A DNA stretch of 64,000 nt. It comes from Polytrichum commune. Its lineage: Eukaryota > Streptophyta > Polytrichopsida > Polytrichales > Polytrichaceae. The translations under genes were made by a program, and so were the position numbers. The stretch lies in NCBI GenBank assembly GCA_950295325.1, contig OX485809.1:6572001-6636000 (forward strand). The letters run 5' to 3'. Shown piece by piece: positions 11,528 to 22,339 of the stretch; position 1 is the first letter of the stretch, and each line of letters begins with the position of its first letter. The notes under the pieces are model-generated. The model ran no database searches and was not told where the DNA came from. It worked only from the letters and a program-made list of their open reading frames with translations.

Positions 11528-13536
11528 TCATAGGATAGCACGAATGGTTATGTGGAGTGAACTTTCTGGAAACCAGTCATACATGTTGGGCAGCTCTTCC
11601 TCCACCCGCTCCCGAAATCGAGCCAGTGCTCGAGGCGCGCAAGCAAGACGATGAACAAGAGTTACTCCAGGCTTAAACCCCCTGTAATGAGCAGATCGAT
11701 TGCCTGAAAAGGGGTGATGCACCAAAATGTGAGAAAATCAATATATAAATAGAATATAACCAATAAACAGCTGCATTTGTCTCATGTCCAAGCAACTATT
11801 TTAAAATCATTCCAAAGCTCAACCACTTGGCAAAAATGTGAGGAGTTGGACTCCGCTTAACACCTCCCTTGTAACAATCGCGTCCATGGAAGCTCAATTT
11901 GGTCCTCTTGCAGTAAAAAGAAACCCTCTCAAATAGAATCAGTGCAGATTGTACTTCTGGAGTGGAAGAACAGTGAGCTAAATACTGTAAACAGCCTGTT
12001 GAGATAAATACTGTAAGGAAAGCTAACATCACGTCTGATTACAAGGGCTTGTGGATGCCATTACGGAAATTTTTTATCCAAGATAGGAATGTACTTAAGG
12101 AAGCTGTGGTGGGAGAAGGCAGACTCCAACAAAAGCCCACATTTCTGTACTTTCTCTAAGGAGTAACAATTGACCAACCCATAGAAGGTTCAATTTAAGG
12201 TGGGAGACTCACAACTTGGAACGTTTTGAAGTGCTCACCATCTTTTGAGGCATGAAAGTAGTAGTTGTCAAGATTCTCCTTCCGAAACTCATCAATGACA
12301 GCCCGGACACTGGCCAGTTCAACCGGGTTAGGTATTTTGTGATGTTTTGGCCGTTTAAGGGTGATATCTGTTGACATGAAGGTCTGATCAAGGCAGCAGT
12401 TTGCATATAAAACAACTGATAGGTCCTCCACATTTACCGGTCCTCCAGGCACCACGAAGTCTTCCTCGCTGCAAGCACATCATTCACACTTGATTTCAAT
12501 ATTTCAACTTTTGCAATATATAAGGAAGAAACAACTTTTCAACCACTGCCAGACATAAAATCATTGATTATTCTTCAGAGTAGAAGTAAAGCATCGTGAT
12601 ACTCCACTTCCTTCTAAAGTCCTCAAAACACCAATTGGCCAATGTCCAAAGGGCCAGATGCATCTCAAATGATAGGCATCAATTTCCGTGCAGACATTTG
12701 CATCAATTTGCATTTCCTCACATGCACCCTGCGTCCATCTTTGGACACAAGGTACTCATTTCATACCTGCAAATTCGTCGAAGCTTTTCGAGATCTTCCA
12801 TGCTGAGACGCCTATTATCATACAGACAAGCAATGCTTGTTTTGGGCCACTTGGATCCAGGGAACTCCTGCACTAAGCCAGGATAGCGATCCACAATTTT
12901 ACTCTTCAGCTGTCCCCACCACATGACAACAAATCATCACTATTAAAGTACACCCCCATTCTGCTGAAGTTCCAAGGACTTCTGCAGCACTTTGGCTATG
13001 GTAGCCCTGATTTTTCTTTCCTCATAATGGCAATCTCAAACATTCAAGAGTTGCAACACATAATCCAACAGCAATCTATGTACAAATCTACTGTAATCCC
13101 ACAGACCCACAATAGGGATGTGAGCCACTTTATGCAGTATCTGCAAAAAAATTGGAGACGCATCATTACATCTTCCATGAAAGAGACAGACTAATCCCTA
13201 AACCCTAAACCTTAAACATCAAGGAGACAGATGAATCTTACATATGTGCCTCTGTGAATAAGACAATAATGAGGATGGGCTTTGGAAGTGCACATTGCTA
13301 CTTAATTGGAATGCATTGAGAATTGGCTGGTGAAAGATGCAAGTCCTAACCTCCAAAAGGGGATCCGGAAAGCCAGTGTATGCTATGGTGAGAACTCCTT
13401 GCCAGCTTACGAAGAACTCCATGGGTTCCAATATGCAGGGGGCAGTATCAGCCACCAACGATTCTAGAGGTCCAGTGGAGATAGAAATGTTTTGCAATGG
13501 AGATGCAGTTGAGGATTGCATCACTACGGTGTCCAT
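11528..13536 (-). CDS. RNA ligase / cyclic nucleotide phosphodiesterase-like (2H superfamily) protein
   Basis: The predicted protein has 244 residues. On the minus strand exons are 13536-13351, 12909-12767, 12468-12239 and 11703-11528; phases 0, 2 and 1 are consistent and the total is 735 nt. The start ATG at 13536 gives MDTVVMQSSTAS. The first exon ends ...WQGVLTIAYTGFPDPLLE, exon 2 has YPGLVQEFPGSKWPKT, and exon 3 has VEDLSVVLYANCCLDQ and YYFHASKDG. Exon 4 begins NRSAHYRGFKPGVTLVHRLA and ends MYDWFPESSLHITIRAIL. H237-x-T239 is the family's HxT motif. Members hydrolyse or ligate 2',3'-cyclic phosphate RNA ends; the substrate here is unknown. Only one canonical HxT is visible. The start could be a downstream ATG (MEFFVSWQG). 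Family assignment rests on remembered plant homologues. Confidence 0.8.
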
Positions 13537-15689
13537 TTTATTAATTAAAATCCACTAAATGTGTCTCTTCCACTTTGATCTATCAGAATGAGTTTCCGAC
13601 AAGTTCGAGGGACAGATGCCAGAATCCTTCTACGTCTCACCTCCGGCTTTATGATCCTGAATCCACCACGCCAATCCCATCAGATTCACACCAAAGAGCA
13701 CGATACCTTCCCAAACATTTGGTATTGAAGTGAACTGAAGATCACAACTTTGCTTAAGATTCTCGAAGTGGAAATTTTTTTTCTCTGCATCACATCGAAC
13801 ACCAGGGTACTAAATCTTTCGTAGATTTGGCTTCAGTATGCTCACAGAAAACCCCCCGAACTAAATCCTAAACCCCTATCCAATTGAACAGGCGGTTCTT
13901 TGGGCTGTCATGAGCCATAATCGCCTTTCTTCGATGATTCCAGGAAAGCCAACTCAAATTCTCCAAGCACCCAACACTTGACACACATGCATATGCAATC
14001 GGGGCTAATTCTCCATCATAGTTGCAAACATGACACAGAGTGGTCATCCAACCTCAACCTAAATCAAACCTTCTCACAGTGGACAACCTGAGACACTACC
14101 CACATGACCTTAAACAAATTTGCCATACGGGAGATGCTGTTCCGGAGAAATGACATGAAGCATGGCACACTTGCACTGTGATCTCTCACACACACAAACA
14201 GCCAGGGACACAATCTTGGGAACCACCTAACCTAACCTCAATTCAGAACCTAAACAATACTTCCTCAGAGCAAATATCCTGGTCAGAGTCGTAATTACGA
14301 ATTGCCACAGAGGAGACTCTATTTCAGAAACATGACATACAATGACACAGAGTGATCATCCATACCTTAACCTCAATCAAAACCTTTCTCACAATGGGCA
14401 TCCTGTGGCACTACCCAAATGTCCTCAGACAGGATTGCCACATAGGGAGATGTTGTTCCCGAGAAATGACACGAAGCGTGACACGCTTATAATGTGATTT
14501 CTCTCTCGCACGCACACACACAAACAGCAGGGACATAATTTTGGGGACCATCTAATAACCTAACCTCAATTCAGAACCTAAAGAACAAAATTCTCGCATT
14601 GAATATTCTGCGGTACTGCATATAGCCTTCACGCTTCTTCCCAGATGACCTGAGAAAGAGTTGTCACACACGAAGCATAACACACACACAACGTGATTGC
14701 TCTCGCACAATCACACATGTGAGAGGTGGCTTTAAGTCAATTACCATCGTGTGCTCCATCAGTGAAGTCTGCACCCATTGATGTGCAAAGTGTAAAGCGG
14801 CCCCAAATTACTGAGCCCAATTAGAGCATGATCACACATTCTACACCAAACGCTAACACACAGGGAGTGCTAAATCGGGTAACATTATTTTAGAGGGGAG
14901 TAGTCTCATTATAAGCTTATATCCCACAAGTTCACTCTATACGAGCTTCATAAAATGTGGGTCCCATGATTAACCCTCATAACATCATTCCCATCATGAA
15001 GACAGGTCACAGCAACAGAAATGTGCCGCAAATAAGCCTAAGTGGCCATCCATTAATAGCTCCCAATTGCATAATGCCAAGTCGTGGGCCCCACAACCAG
15101 CTCCCATGCCACAATTCACCTCATATTCATCATACTCAATCTCCTCTTACCCTTCATGCCCAAACACATTCATCACCCAACACAAGAATCAACTGATTGA
15201 ATTGAATGACCACGTTGAGGGTGATCATGATTGAGGGGGCAAGAATGTGGGGAGATGAGCGATTCAGGTGAGGGATTCGGTTCTTCCCAGGTGGAATGTT
15301 AGTTCATTAGCACTCATATTTTGGATGTTCCATCTCTATAGAATGTAGTTCCATTACCACGGAACGGGCATGCAGAAAACTTATTTTCAAAGTTTATACA
15401 AGAGTGGGATAGATTTTTGTTTTTATGGGTTGCCTGAGCTGCCTAAGCTGCTCGAAAAAAGAAAACATGAAGAATGGCCCTTGAAAATGAACCACACAAT
15501 AAAAAAAATTGAATATATTTTACAAAAATATAAACCACATTACTAAAACTTACAACTTCTTTTATGCATTTGAACTAAAACCATAATAAAATAATCATCA
15601 TTCTATGGTTAAGGTAATATATATATTGACAATAATGTGGATGGTGAATGCATTAGAGGGGGCCAAGTCCAAACTAGGTGGTCATAACC
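13537..15689. other. Upstream flank of the 2H gene
   Basis: Likely holds the promoter of the minus-strand gene. No ORF is convincing. A ~310-bp tandem repeat fills 14029-14720. CA-rich runs (CACACACAC) occur within it. Confidence 0.5.
14029..14720. repeat. Imperfect tandem repeat, ~310-bp unit, about 2.3 copies
   Basis: The words TGACACAGAGTGGTCATCC and TGACACAGAGTGATCATCC lie 312 bases apart. GGGAGATGCTGTTCC and GGGAGATGTTGTTCC lie about 316 apart. ACCTAACCTCAATTCAGAAC also recurs at this spacing. A partial third unit follows (TGTCACACACGAAGCATAAC). Confidence 0.7.
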
Positions 15690-17390
15690 ACGCGTGAATA
15701 CAAACAAAACAAAACAAATAAGGACCATGTTTGGAAGCCCAACCCTTAGTGTACAACACATGTACTTGAGTCCAACTCCTCAAATCCATGGTAGGCACAT
15801 GATAGGCACATTTCCATGCTAAATTGAAATGTATAGCCAAATAAAACATTGAAAATAATCCTAAAAAAAACAAGACTTGGGAGCCCAGGCCTTCGTATAA
15901 ACAACCCAAACTCAACCCCTCAAATCCTTGGCAGCTGCATGCTATGAATTCCAGGCCACATTGAAGACTAAAAGGCAAGGGGAAAGGGAAAGGGAAAGGG
16001 AAAAAATAAAATAAAATAAAATAATAATCTTGCCTTATTTGGGAGCTTAGCCCTCAACCCAACCCTTGCCACAAATTCCAGGCCACATTGAAGAATAAAG
16101 CCAAGGAGGGGAAAAAAAACAAAAACAAAAACAAACCTCTATTTTTGGGAGCACAAACCCTTAGTCCAACCCCTCAAAATCCTTGGCATGCACATGCCAT
16201 AAATTGCAGGCCACATTAAATAGAAGAGCCGAGAGAGGAAATTTTATGAATTTAATTTCAAATGTCAAAATTTAAAAACAAATACATTTAGTCCTTAATG
16301 TATACAACCCAAACCTAACCCCAGGGCCTCAAATCTTTGGCAAGCACCTCCCACCAATCCCATAACAATTCATGACTAGAACATCCACAATAAGACTACC
16401 AAAAAGAGGGCCATGCTTGAAAGACCAACCTTCAGTATACCCAACCTCCACCCCCAAATAGATAGCATTCAAATGCTATGTTCTTTAGCGTGTATTTGAT
16501 GATCTTCTACTTGAGGCTAAACTTACAAAAATCCTTAAAAAAAATGATCGAGTTCTTGAGCCCCACCTTGTGAGGACAAACGCCACCTCCAAATGCACTC
16601 CCAAATAAATAGCATTTTAATAATTATATTATTTAGCGAGCATTCGATGATCGTCCACCCAAGATCAAACCAAAACAAAACCATGAAAAGAAACTGGCCA
16701 AGTTTTTGAGCCCCACCTTTTGAGGATAGTCGCTGCCTCCAAATGCACTCCCAAATAGACAACATTTAAATGCCATATTTTTAGCATGTAATGATTTTGT
16801 GATCCACCACTCAAGACCAAACTCACAAAAAACCTTTAAAAAAATGACCAAGTTCTCAAGCCCCACCATTTGAAGACAACCGTCACCTTCAAATGCTATC
16901 TTTTTAAGCTTACATGTGGTGACTGTCCACCCAAGATCAAATCCAAAAATAAACATTTAAAAATGTGTCCAAGCTCTTGACCCACCTTTTGAAAAGAACT
17001 GCCACCTCAAAATGCACTCCCAAATAGATAGCATTAAATTTCATGTTGTAACCGTGCATTTGGCAATCATTCACATAAGACCAAACCTATGTAAAACATT
17101 TTTTTAATTAAAAAAAGAATCTTGAGTTCATCAAGATGGAGGCAACTGCCACCTCCAAATGCACTCTAGAAAGACATAAATTTCCATTTGAAAGTGCATT
17201 TGGAGGTGGCAATTGCCCCCATCTTGATGAACTCAAGAACTTGGTTGTTTTTTTTAATGTTTTACATAGGTTTGATTTTATGTGAATGATTGCCAAATGC
17301 ATGGTTACAACATGAAATTTAAATGCTATCTATTTGTGCATTTAAATGCTATTAACATGGAAATTTATGTCTTTTTCAGAGTGCATTTAT
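15690..17390. repeat. Divergent ~150-bp satellite array with inverted last units
   Basis: Recurring phrases include GGGAGCCCAAGCCCTTAG-like, CCCCTCAAATCCTTGGCA and AGGCCACATTGAAGA in the left half, and CCACCTCCAAATGCACTCCC in the right half. AAATGCACTC occurs at 16591, 16741, 16891 (variant), 17010 and 17157, giving a ~150-bp period with one deletion. A transitional unit near 16410-16540 joins both halves. The array ends in a palindrome: 17022-17167 is repeated inverted at 17191-17343. A further short inverted copy lies at about 17353-17387. No coding capacity was recognised. Confidence 0.75.
15970..16022. repeat. (GGGAAA)n and (AAAAT)n microsatellites
   Basis: Four GGGAAA units are followed by several AAAAT/AAATA units inside the satellite array. 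They probably mark slippage in an A-rich part of one unit. Confidence 0.75.
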
Positions 17391-18124
17391 TGAATACTAG
17401 TAAAAAATTACAGGCATCTTGTAAAATAATTCATGGACTCACGTGCACCGTGTAGAAATTACGCATGTACCTGGAAATTACGCATGTGCCTAGAAATCAA
17501 AGAATGGGTCTAAATATAGATTTATGTACATGGGTATAGGCCCCTTGCTCATGCTCATGTTCTAGCTCCACTCGTTCTCCCCACACGTGGATCAAAGAAT
17601 TGTTCATGAAAGAAACACAAGACATTCAAATTTGGGGTAAGAGATGTTTCGAAGCTCAAGAAAGTGGCCATGGCCAACATCGTGAGTCCTCATTTGCCAT
17701 TGATTGTAGCTTGTTTTTGTAGTTTAGAGATGTTGATTTTTTGTGGTATTCTTCTAGCATCTCGGGTTACATATCAATCACTCTAGCATTAGGTAGGCAA
17801 TTATAATATATATGCTCATTCTTATAAATAAAAAATGAGAATCCAACAACTTTCACTCTAATTTCTTGATTGTTCATGTTTTTCCGTGTTTGATTAATCG
17901 AGGCCAATGTGTGGGTCCAACTAGTTAGCTAAACTTAGCATTGTTCCGTTGCATGGCGTTGTATGGAGAACCAATGAACATGCTCTTATTATGATATTTA
18001 CATGACCTCTTGATTGATACAAATCTGCATTCATGTATTTATGGATGTGCTATGGATTTAGAGTGTAGGGTTTATGGTTTTAGAATTCGAGGAATAGGAT
18101 GTGATTTCTTGGAAGGCACCATGC

Positions 18125-18480
18125 TAGAAAAGAAAAGAAAAACAAACGCCCATACATTGTACCGGCATGAATGCGAGTATGTTGCCCAAATGTTTACCCC
18201 AACTTAGTCGTGGTATCACATGAGGGGTTATGCCTCTTTTAGGAGGTGGGCTCTATGGGTTTTAAGATTATATCTCCACATTAGGGGGGTGTAATGGTGG
18301 CTTGTTTATTGTCGAGTTTCCTTTTGTTGAGTACGAGGTATGTTAGGTATTTAATGGCATTTTGATGTATGTTTTTCATGAGGTTTTTGATGTTTGTCTT
18401 TGGGATGTTGAGGTCCGTTAATTTGCTCATGGATTGTTCGTGTATGGCACCTCTTACCCCTACCGTGATAGTGATAAGGC
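18125..18480 (-). mobile_element. Retroelement-like fragment with a conserved C-terminal reading frame, copy 2
   Basis: On the minus strand 18478-18281 reads LITITVGVRGAIHEQSMSKL, TDLNIPKTNIKNLMKNIHQN and AIKYLTYLVLNKRKLDNKQ, then stops with TAA in the same place as the copy at 8090-8317. Codon-level differences between copies are largely synonymous or conservative. The shared tail includes GAGCCCACCTCCTAA and ends in TTTTTCTTTTCTTTT. The upstream part of the element is missing. Confidence 0.5.
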
Positions 18481-20564
18481 ACCGTGCTACCTTACTAGCA
18501 TGTAGCTTGAAAGTGGTTTGTGTCTATGTTGAATGTGGCAAGTTCCGAACCCACATGGTAGTATAATCAAACACAAAATTACTGATGCAAAATAGGGTTG
18601 TGTGGAATGATGCCTATGAAAGAGAAAATATTTAACGAGAGAGAGAGAGAGAGATCCATGTATGCATTGTTGTTGCATATGTAATCGAGAAGAAGTCTAT
18701 GGGGGGTGAAGTGGGCTTCTAGCCTCTCGTGAGGCCACGTCGTTCTTTGCCACCTTTGGAGACTCCGTCCATGTTGTTCCAAATCTACCAATCCTAGTAT
18801 CTTCGTAATCCTGTCATTTTCTGTCTTCCCCATTTCTTTCTTCACTCTTGTGTTTTTCCTCTTCTTTCTTGCTGCTGCCGCTGTTTTAATTCTCAAACAT
18901 GAGTCACTTCTTCACTTCTGTTGCAACTCTAGTCCATGGACAGGCTTGCGATGATGCTTTTTCAGTCCACTATATTTCACCACTAATAAGATTCTTCTAG
19001 TTGAAACATAAAACCCTACTGCGAGTATCAAAGATACAAGATAAAGGGTCGTTACAACACGATACATTCAAATTGCTCATAATAACGGATAATCGAATGT
19101 TGCAACAAGACAAAGAGAAGCCAGCTTCAAAACACAAAGTCTCATTCTTTTTTAATGTGTCCTGGAGTTCATTTACTCTTTATGATGTTTACTAGGGCTT
19201 AAAGTTTGTCTTTTGTCAACCATTGTTTATTTTGATTGTCATTATAGCTAGTTTAATTCCACATAGGGGTCATCGGAATACTCCAGACAAAGATCATCAA
19301 GGTCATCAGAAGTTGGTCTGAGATGACCCTAAACTACCGGATGATAGTGGAAAGGTACCCAAACCGAACAGAGTGGTTGGCGGTTTGATTCCCGGCCATG
19401 AAACCATCCTTGCCAAATGAACATGATAGAGTGTGTGCGTGGTGTTTGTCAATGAACATGGATTGGCAATTTCTCCCCAAACCTTTGGGTTGAAATTTTC
19501 GCTTAGGGTTTCCATTGTTATACAATAACGTAACTTCTTCAACTACAAGTTATTCGTTGGATCTTCGTACTTAAATGTAACCATTTAAGACACGTTAACC
19601 TTAAGTGCAATTTTGTGCCGATAAATTTTTACTTATTCTTGACAAATGGAGAAGGAGAATCTTATGTAGTTCCATGTTTTGAGAAACTTTACAATCTTCA
19701 AAAGGGTTTTAGATAGGGCCCATCATGTTGTGTACATAAGGTGGATATGTTTAATGTGGTTACTTATCTTAACCATACACCTATATTTGGGTGGTATGTG
19801 ATTAGGTGTGGCTCCAAGAATAGATACCAAAAAGCCACGTGTTTAAAAGAGATTGGACTATGGGCTCAAAATATGACAACCATACTAGGCTCAATAGTCA
19901 CCAAAAAAATTTAGGGGGTATATGACCATTCAATGAGCACAAGAATCTTCACTTTGAGAATGATTTAGATATTCATATTGGGCTTTGAAAGTCATGAGGA
20001 TAGTGGCTACGGCCTTGATTTGGATTTGTTAACCATCTCATATACCAATAAAAGCATGTTATTATCTTCGAAGAAATGGACTAGTTGAAATCTAACCATT
20101 TGAAGACCCATCCACCTCAAGCCATGACTAGATGCCCACCTCTTTGAGTTGATACCACTATTACCCAACTTAGGTGACAAAGCAGTCCATTACATGATAG
20201 CATGTATATATATATATACATATAAGCTTTTGCATGATTTGACCCCATATTAGCAGTAGAGGCCCCATGCCAGTCTAGACGAACCCACTAGAGATGGATT
20301 GACCACAAACCTATGGGGGTGAGGTTTGCACTACTACACCAATTACCTTAGTAATAGTGGTGGAGGCCCAAGCTCAAAGAGGTAATTAGCCTTGGCCATC
20401 TGCACAAATATGTGCAATTTAGTTTGCCTTCACGAATTGGGTGCCTCTTCACCCACCAAATCACCTTGCGTCAACACCACCTCACAAAACCTTATAACTT
20501 TGTTAGTTCATCCATACAGTAAGCACGGTACCCAAGAAAAAAACAATATATTTTGTCATTGTGA

Positions 20565-20718
20565 TAACAAATAGTCAAAATAGTGTGGAGTGTCGATAAA
20601 TTAGCATGGGCCGACCTCATTGCACATATCAATGCATACCGATATGTGCAATGAGGTCGCCCGAACTCCAATTTGTATCGACATTCCACATTATTTCAGA
20701 TATTTACTTACCATGGTA
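20565..20718. repeat. Large hairpin, ~65-75-bp arms with 10-base spacer (family A)
   Basis: The left arm ends CGACCTCATTGCACATATC at 20630. The right arm starts with its complement at 20641, around the spacer AATGCATACC. Pairing continues outward through GTGTGGAGTGTCGAT / ATCGACATTCCACA with mismatches. Single-arm relatives occur at about 26715-27020 and 55960-56160. Confidence 0.75.
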
Positions 20719-21836
20719 AGAAAACGTGAAGAAACTCATTTTACATTGTGGTTTCTATACGGACGAAGAAATCAATGTTATAAATTTGTGTGATATAATT
20801 TTGACCCAAGATAATTCGCATGGGGCAGCAAAAATCGCAAAGGCAACACATTTGCAGTGTACTACCTTACTATTTGCCATTCGCATTTGAATACTAGGAT
20901 ATGAATGGCTCTTTAGCCTTTTTTAATAAATGCTTTTTAAAACACCAAAAAGGGACACTGAGTCAAAGCCTGAAGGAGCCCAACGCATGAGGTTCCGTTG
21001 AAGGGTTTGAGGAAGTTCATCCATCAAGATTCACAGTTATTGTTGAGTATGTCAGTCGGTCAGCCAGTCACACTGCGCCCTGCCTGCCATCCATTCCATC
21101 CATCCAACCATTTTCATCCATCCGTCCGCTGCCATCGAGTCAGATAGAGACGCCACTTGTCTCCCACCCAATGCAGGCGACCGTTACTTGCATTCAAATC
21201 GCCTCGGTTCCTCTTCCCTTTTCTTTCCGGCCTCCGCTCTTCTTTTACGTTCGCCTCTGCCAACACTCAAATCAATTGCCCATCTGTGTAGAATCAGCCG
21301 TTAATGAGAGTAAATGTCGCCTGTAAAGAAATGAGTTGGGAGGATGGGCCCCCACGACGATAGGATCCCCTTCAATTGTCGGTAGGCGCAATACCCTAGT
21401 GACACGTGGCACATCCGGAAAATTCAAATTTAATACATGAAGTGTTCCTTTTATAAATGTCGAGTTTCCATGACGCTTGTTTGCTGTTTATTACTACACT
21501 TGGTTTATCCCACTTAATTAGCGCATCTTGTTACTATGTGCGGAGTTATGGAGGGCTATAACTATTTAATGAGAACGTGATATCTTACCGCACAAAGTTA
21601 TTTGTGTTCTACATTGTTCGAGCAGCCCATGGAACGTTTGTTAGTAAAAATTGAACTTCTGTGTACGACGTTGTTGCAATGCGTGACTCTGAATAGTAAC
21701 ACGCATTAATTGGGATGATCAGTGTGATATTGTGGAATGCAAGAACAAAAAAAAATTATCATACTTATGTGAAAGCTATGTACATTGAATGTATTGTGTT
21801 AGTGTCACCAATTCTAGCCGTCTTGCTTAGTAGTAA

Positions 21837-22339
21837 GGGCCACTTCACACACGAGATTGAGAGCCCGTGACCATTACACTTCAAGCACTCTCATTGGTGG
21901 AAACGGCAGAGCCAGTCCAAGTTCGCCGCTTCACACTGCGCTTGAGGGACCAATGGAGTATGTGAATGCAAGATGGATGTAAAGTCTACATGGATTCCTG
22001 CATGGCGTCCAATGGGTCATGTTTCATGGTCACTTGGACTATTTTCAAAAACCACCTCCTGGAGGTAGGCCTAACACGTAACTGGGAGGACCGTGGCACT
22101 CCAAACGCTGACAACCGTTGGTGTATTCTATTTTATCATGTGTGAGGACCCGCATGAATAGACATTCATCGAAATCGCATTTGGTTGAGGGCCCGGTCAC
22201 ATATGACTTCACACTACACTTGAGGGTCCGTGACCGCCCTACATGATCTTGGAGGTGTGTTGGGACCGCCTTTGGACACTTTCTTTTGGGCCCTCACAAT
22301 TTCATGGTCATGGCTCTTGGCTCGTGTGTGAAGTGGCCC
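21837..22339. mobile_element. PIF/Harbinger (Tourist)-like MITE, copy 1 (503 bp)
   Basis: The terminal inverted repeats are GGGCCACTTCACACACGAG and its complement CTCGTGTGTGAAGTGGCCC. Flanks are TAA (21834-21836) and TCA (22340-22342), a degraded 3-bp target duplication. Internal sequence is non-coding and matches the element at 56620-57098 in opposite orientation. Confidence 0.8.

Larger units (their letters stand above)
17391..21833. other. Repeat-rich intergenic spacer
   Basis: No host gene was recognised. It contains the second retroelement-like fragment (18125-18480), a GA microsatellite (18638-18653), a member of a dispersed family at about 19785-20060, and a large hairpin (20565-20718). 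About 21000-21430 is richer in GC and C/T but shows no ORF. Confidence 0.55.

Noticed and set aside
15682-17302. Several ORFs of 64-107 codons
   Set aside because: They arise from the repeated units of the satellite; frames are not conserved from unit to unit.
21837-22339. A transposase gene within the MITE
   Set aside because: Neither copy has a conserved frame. The 146-codon frame at 56628-57068 is broken in the other copy.
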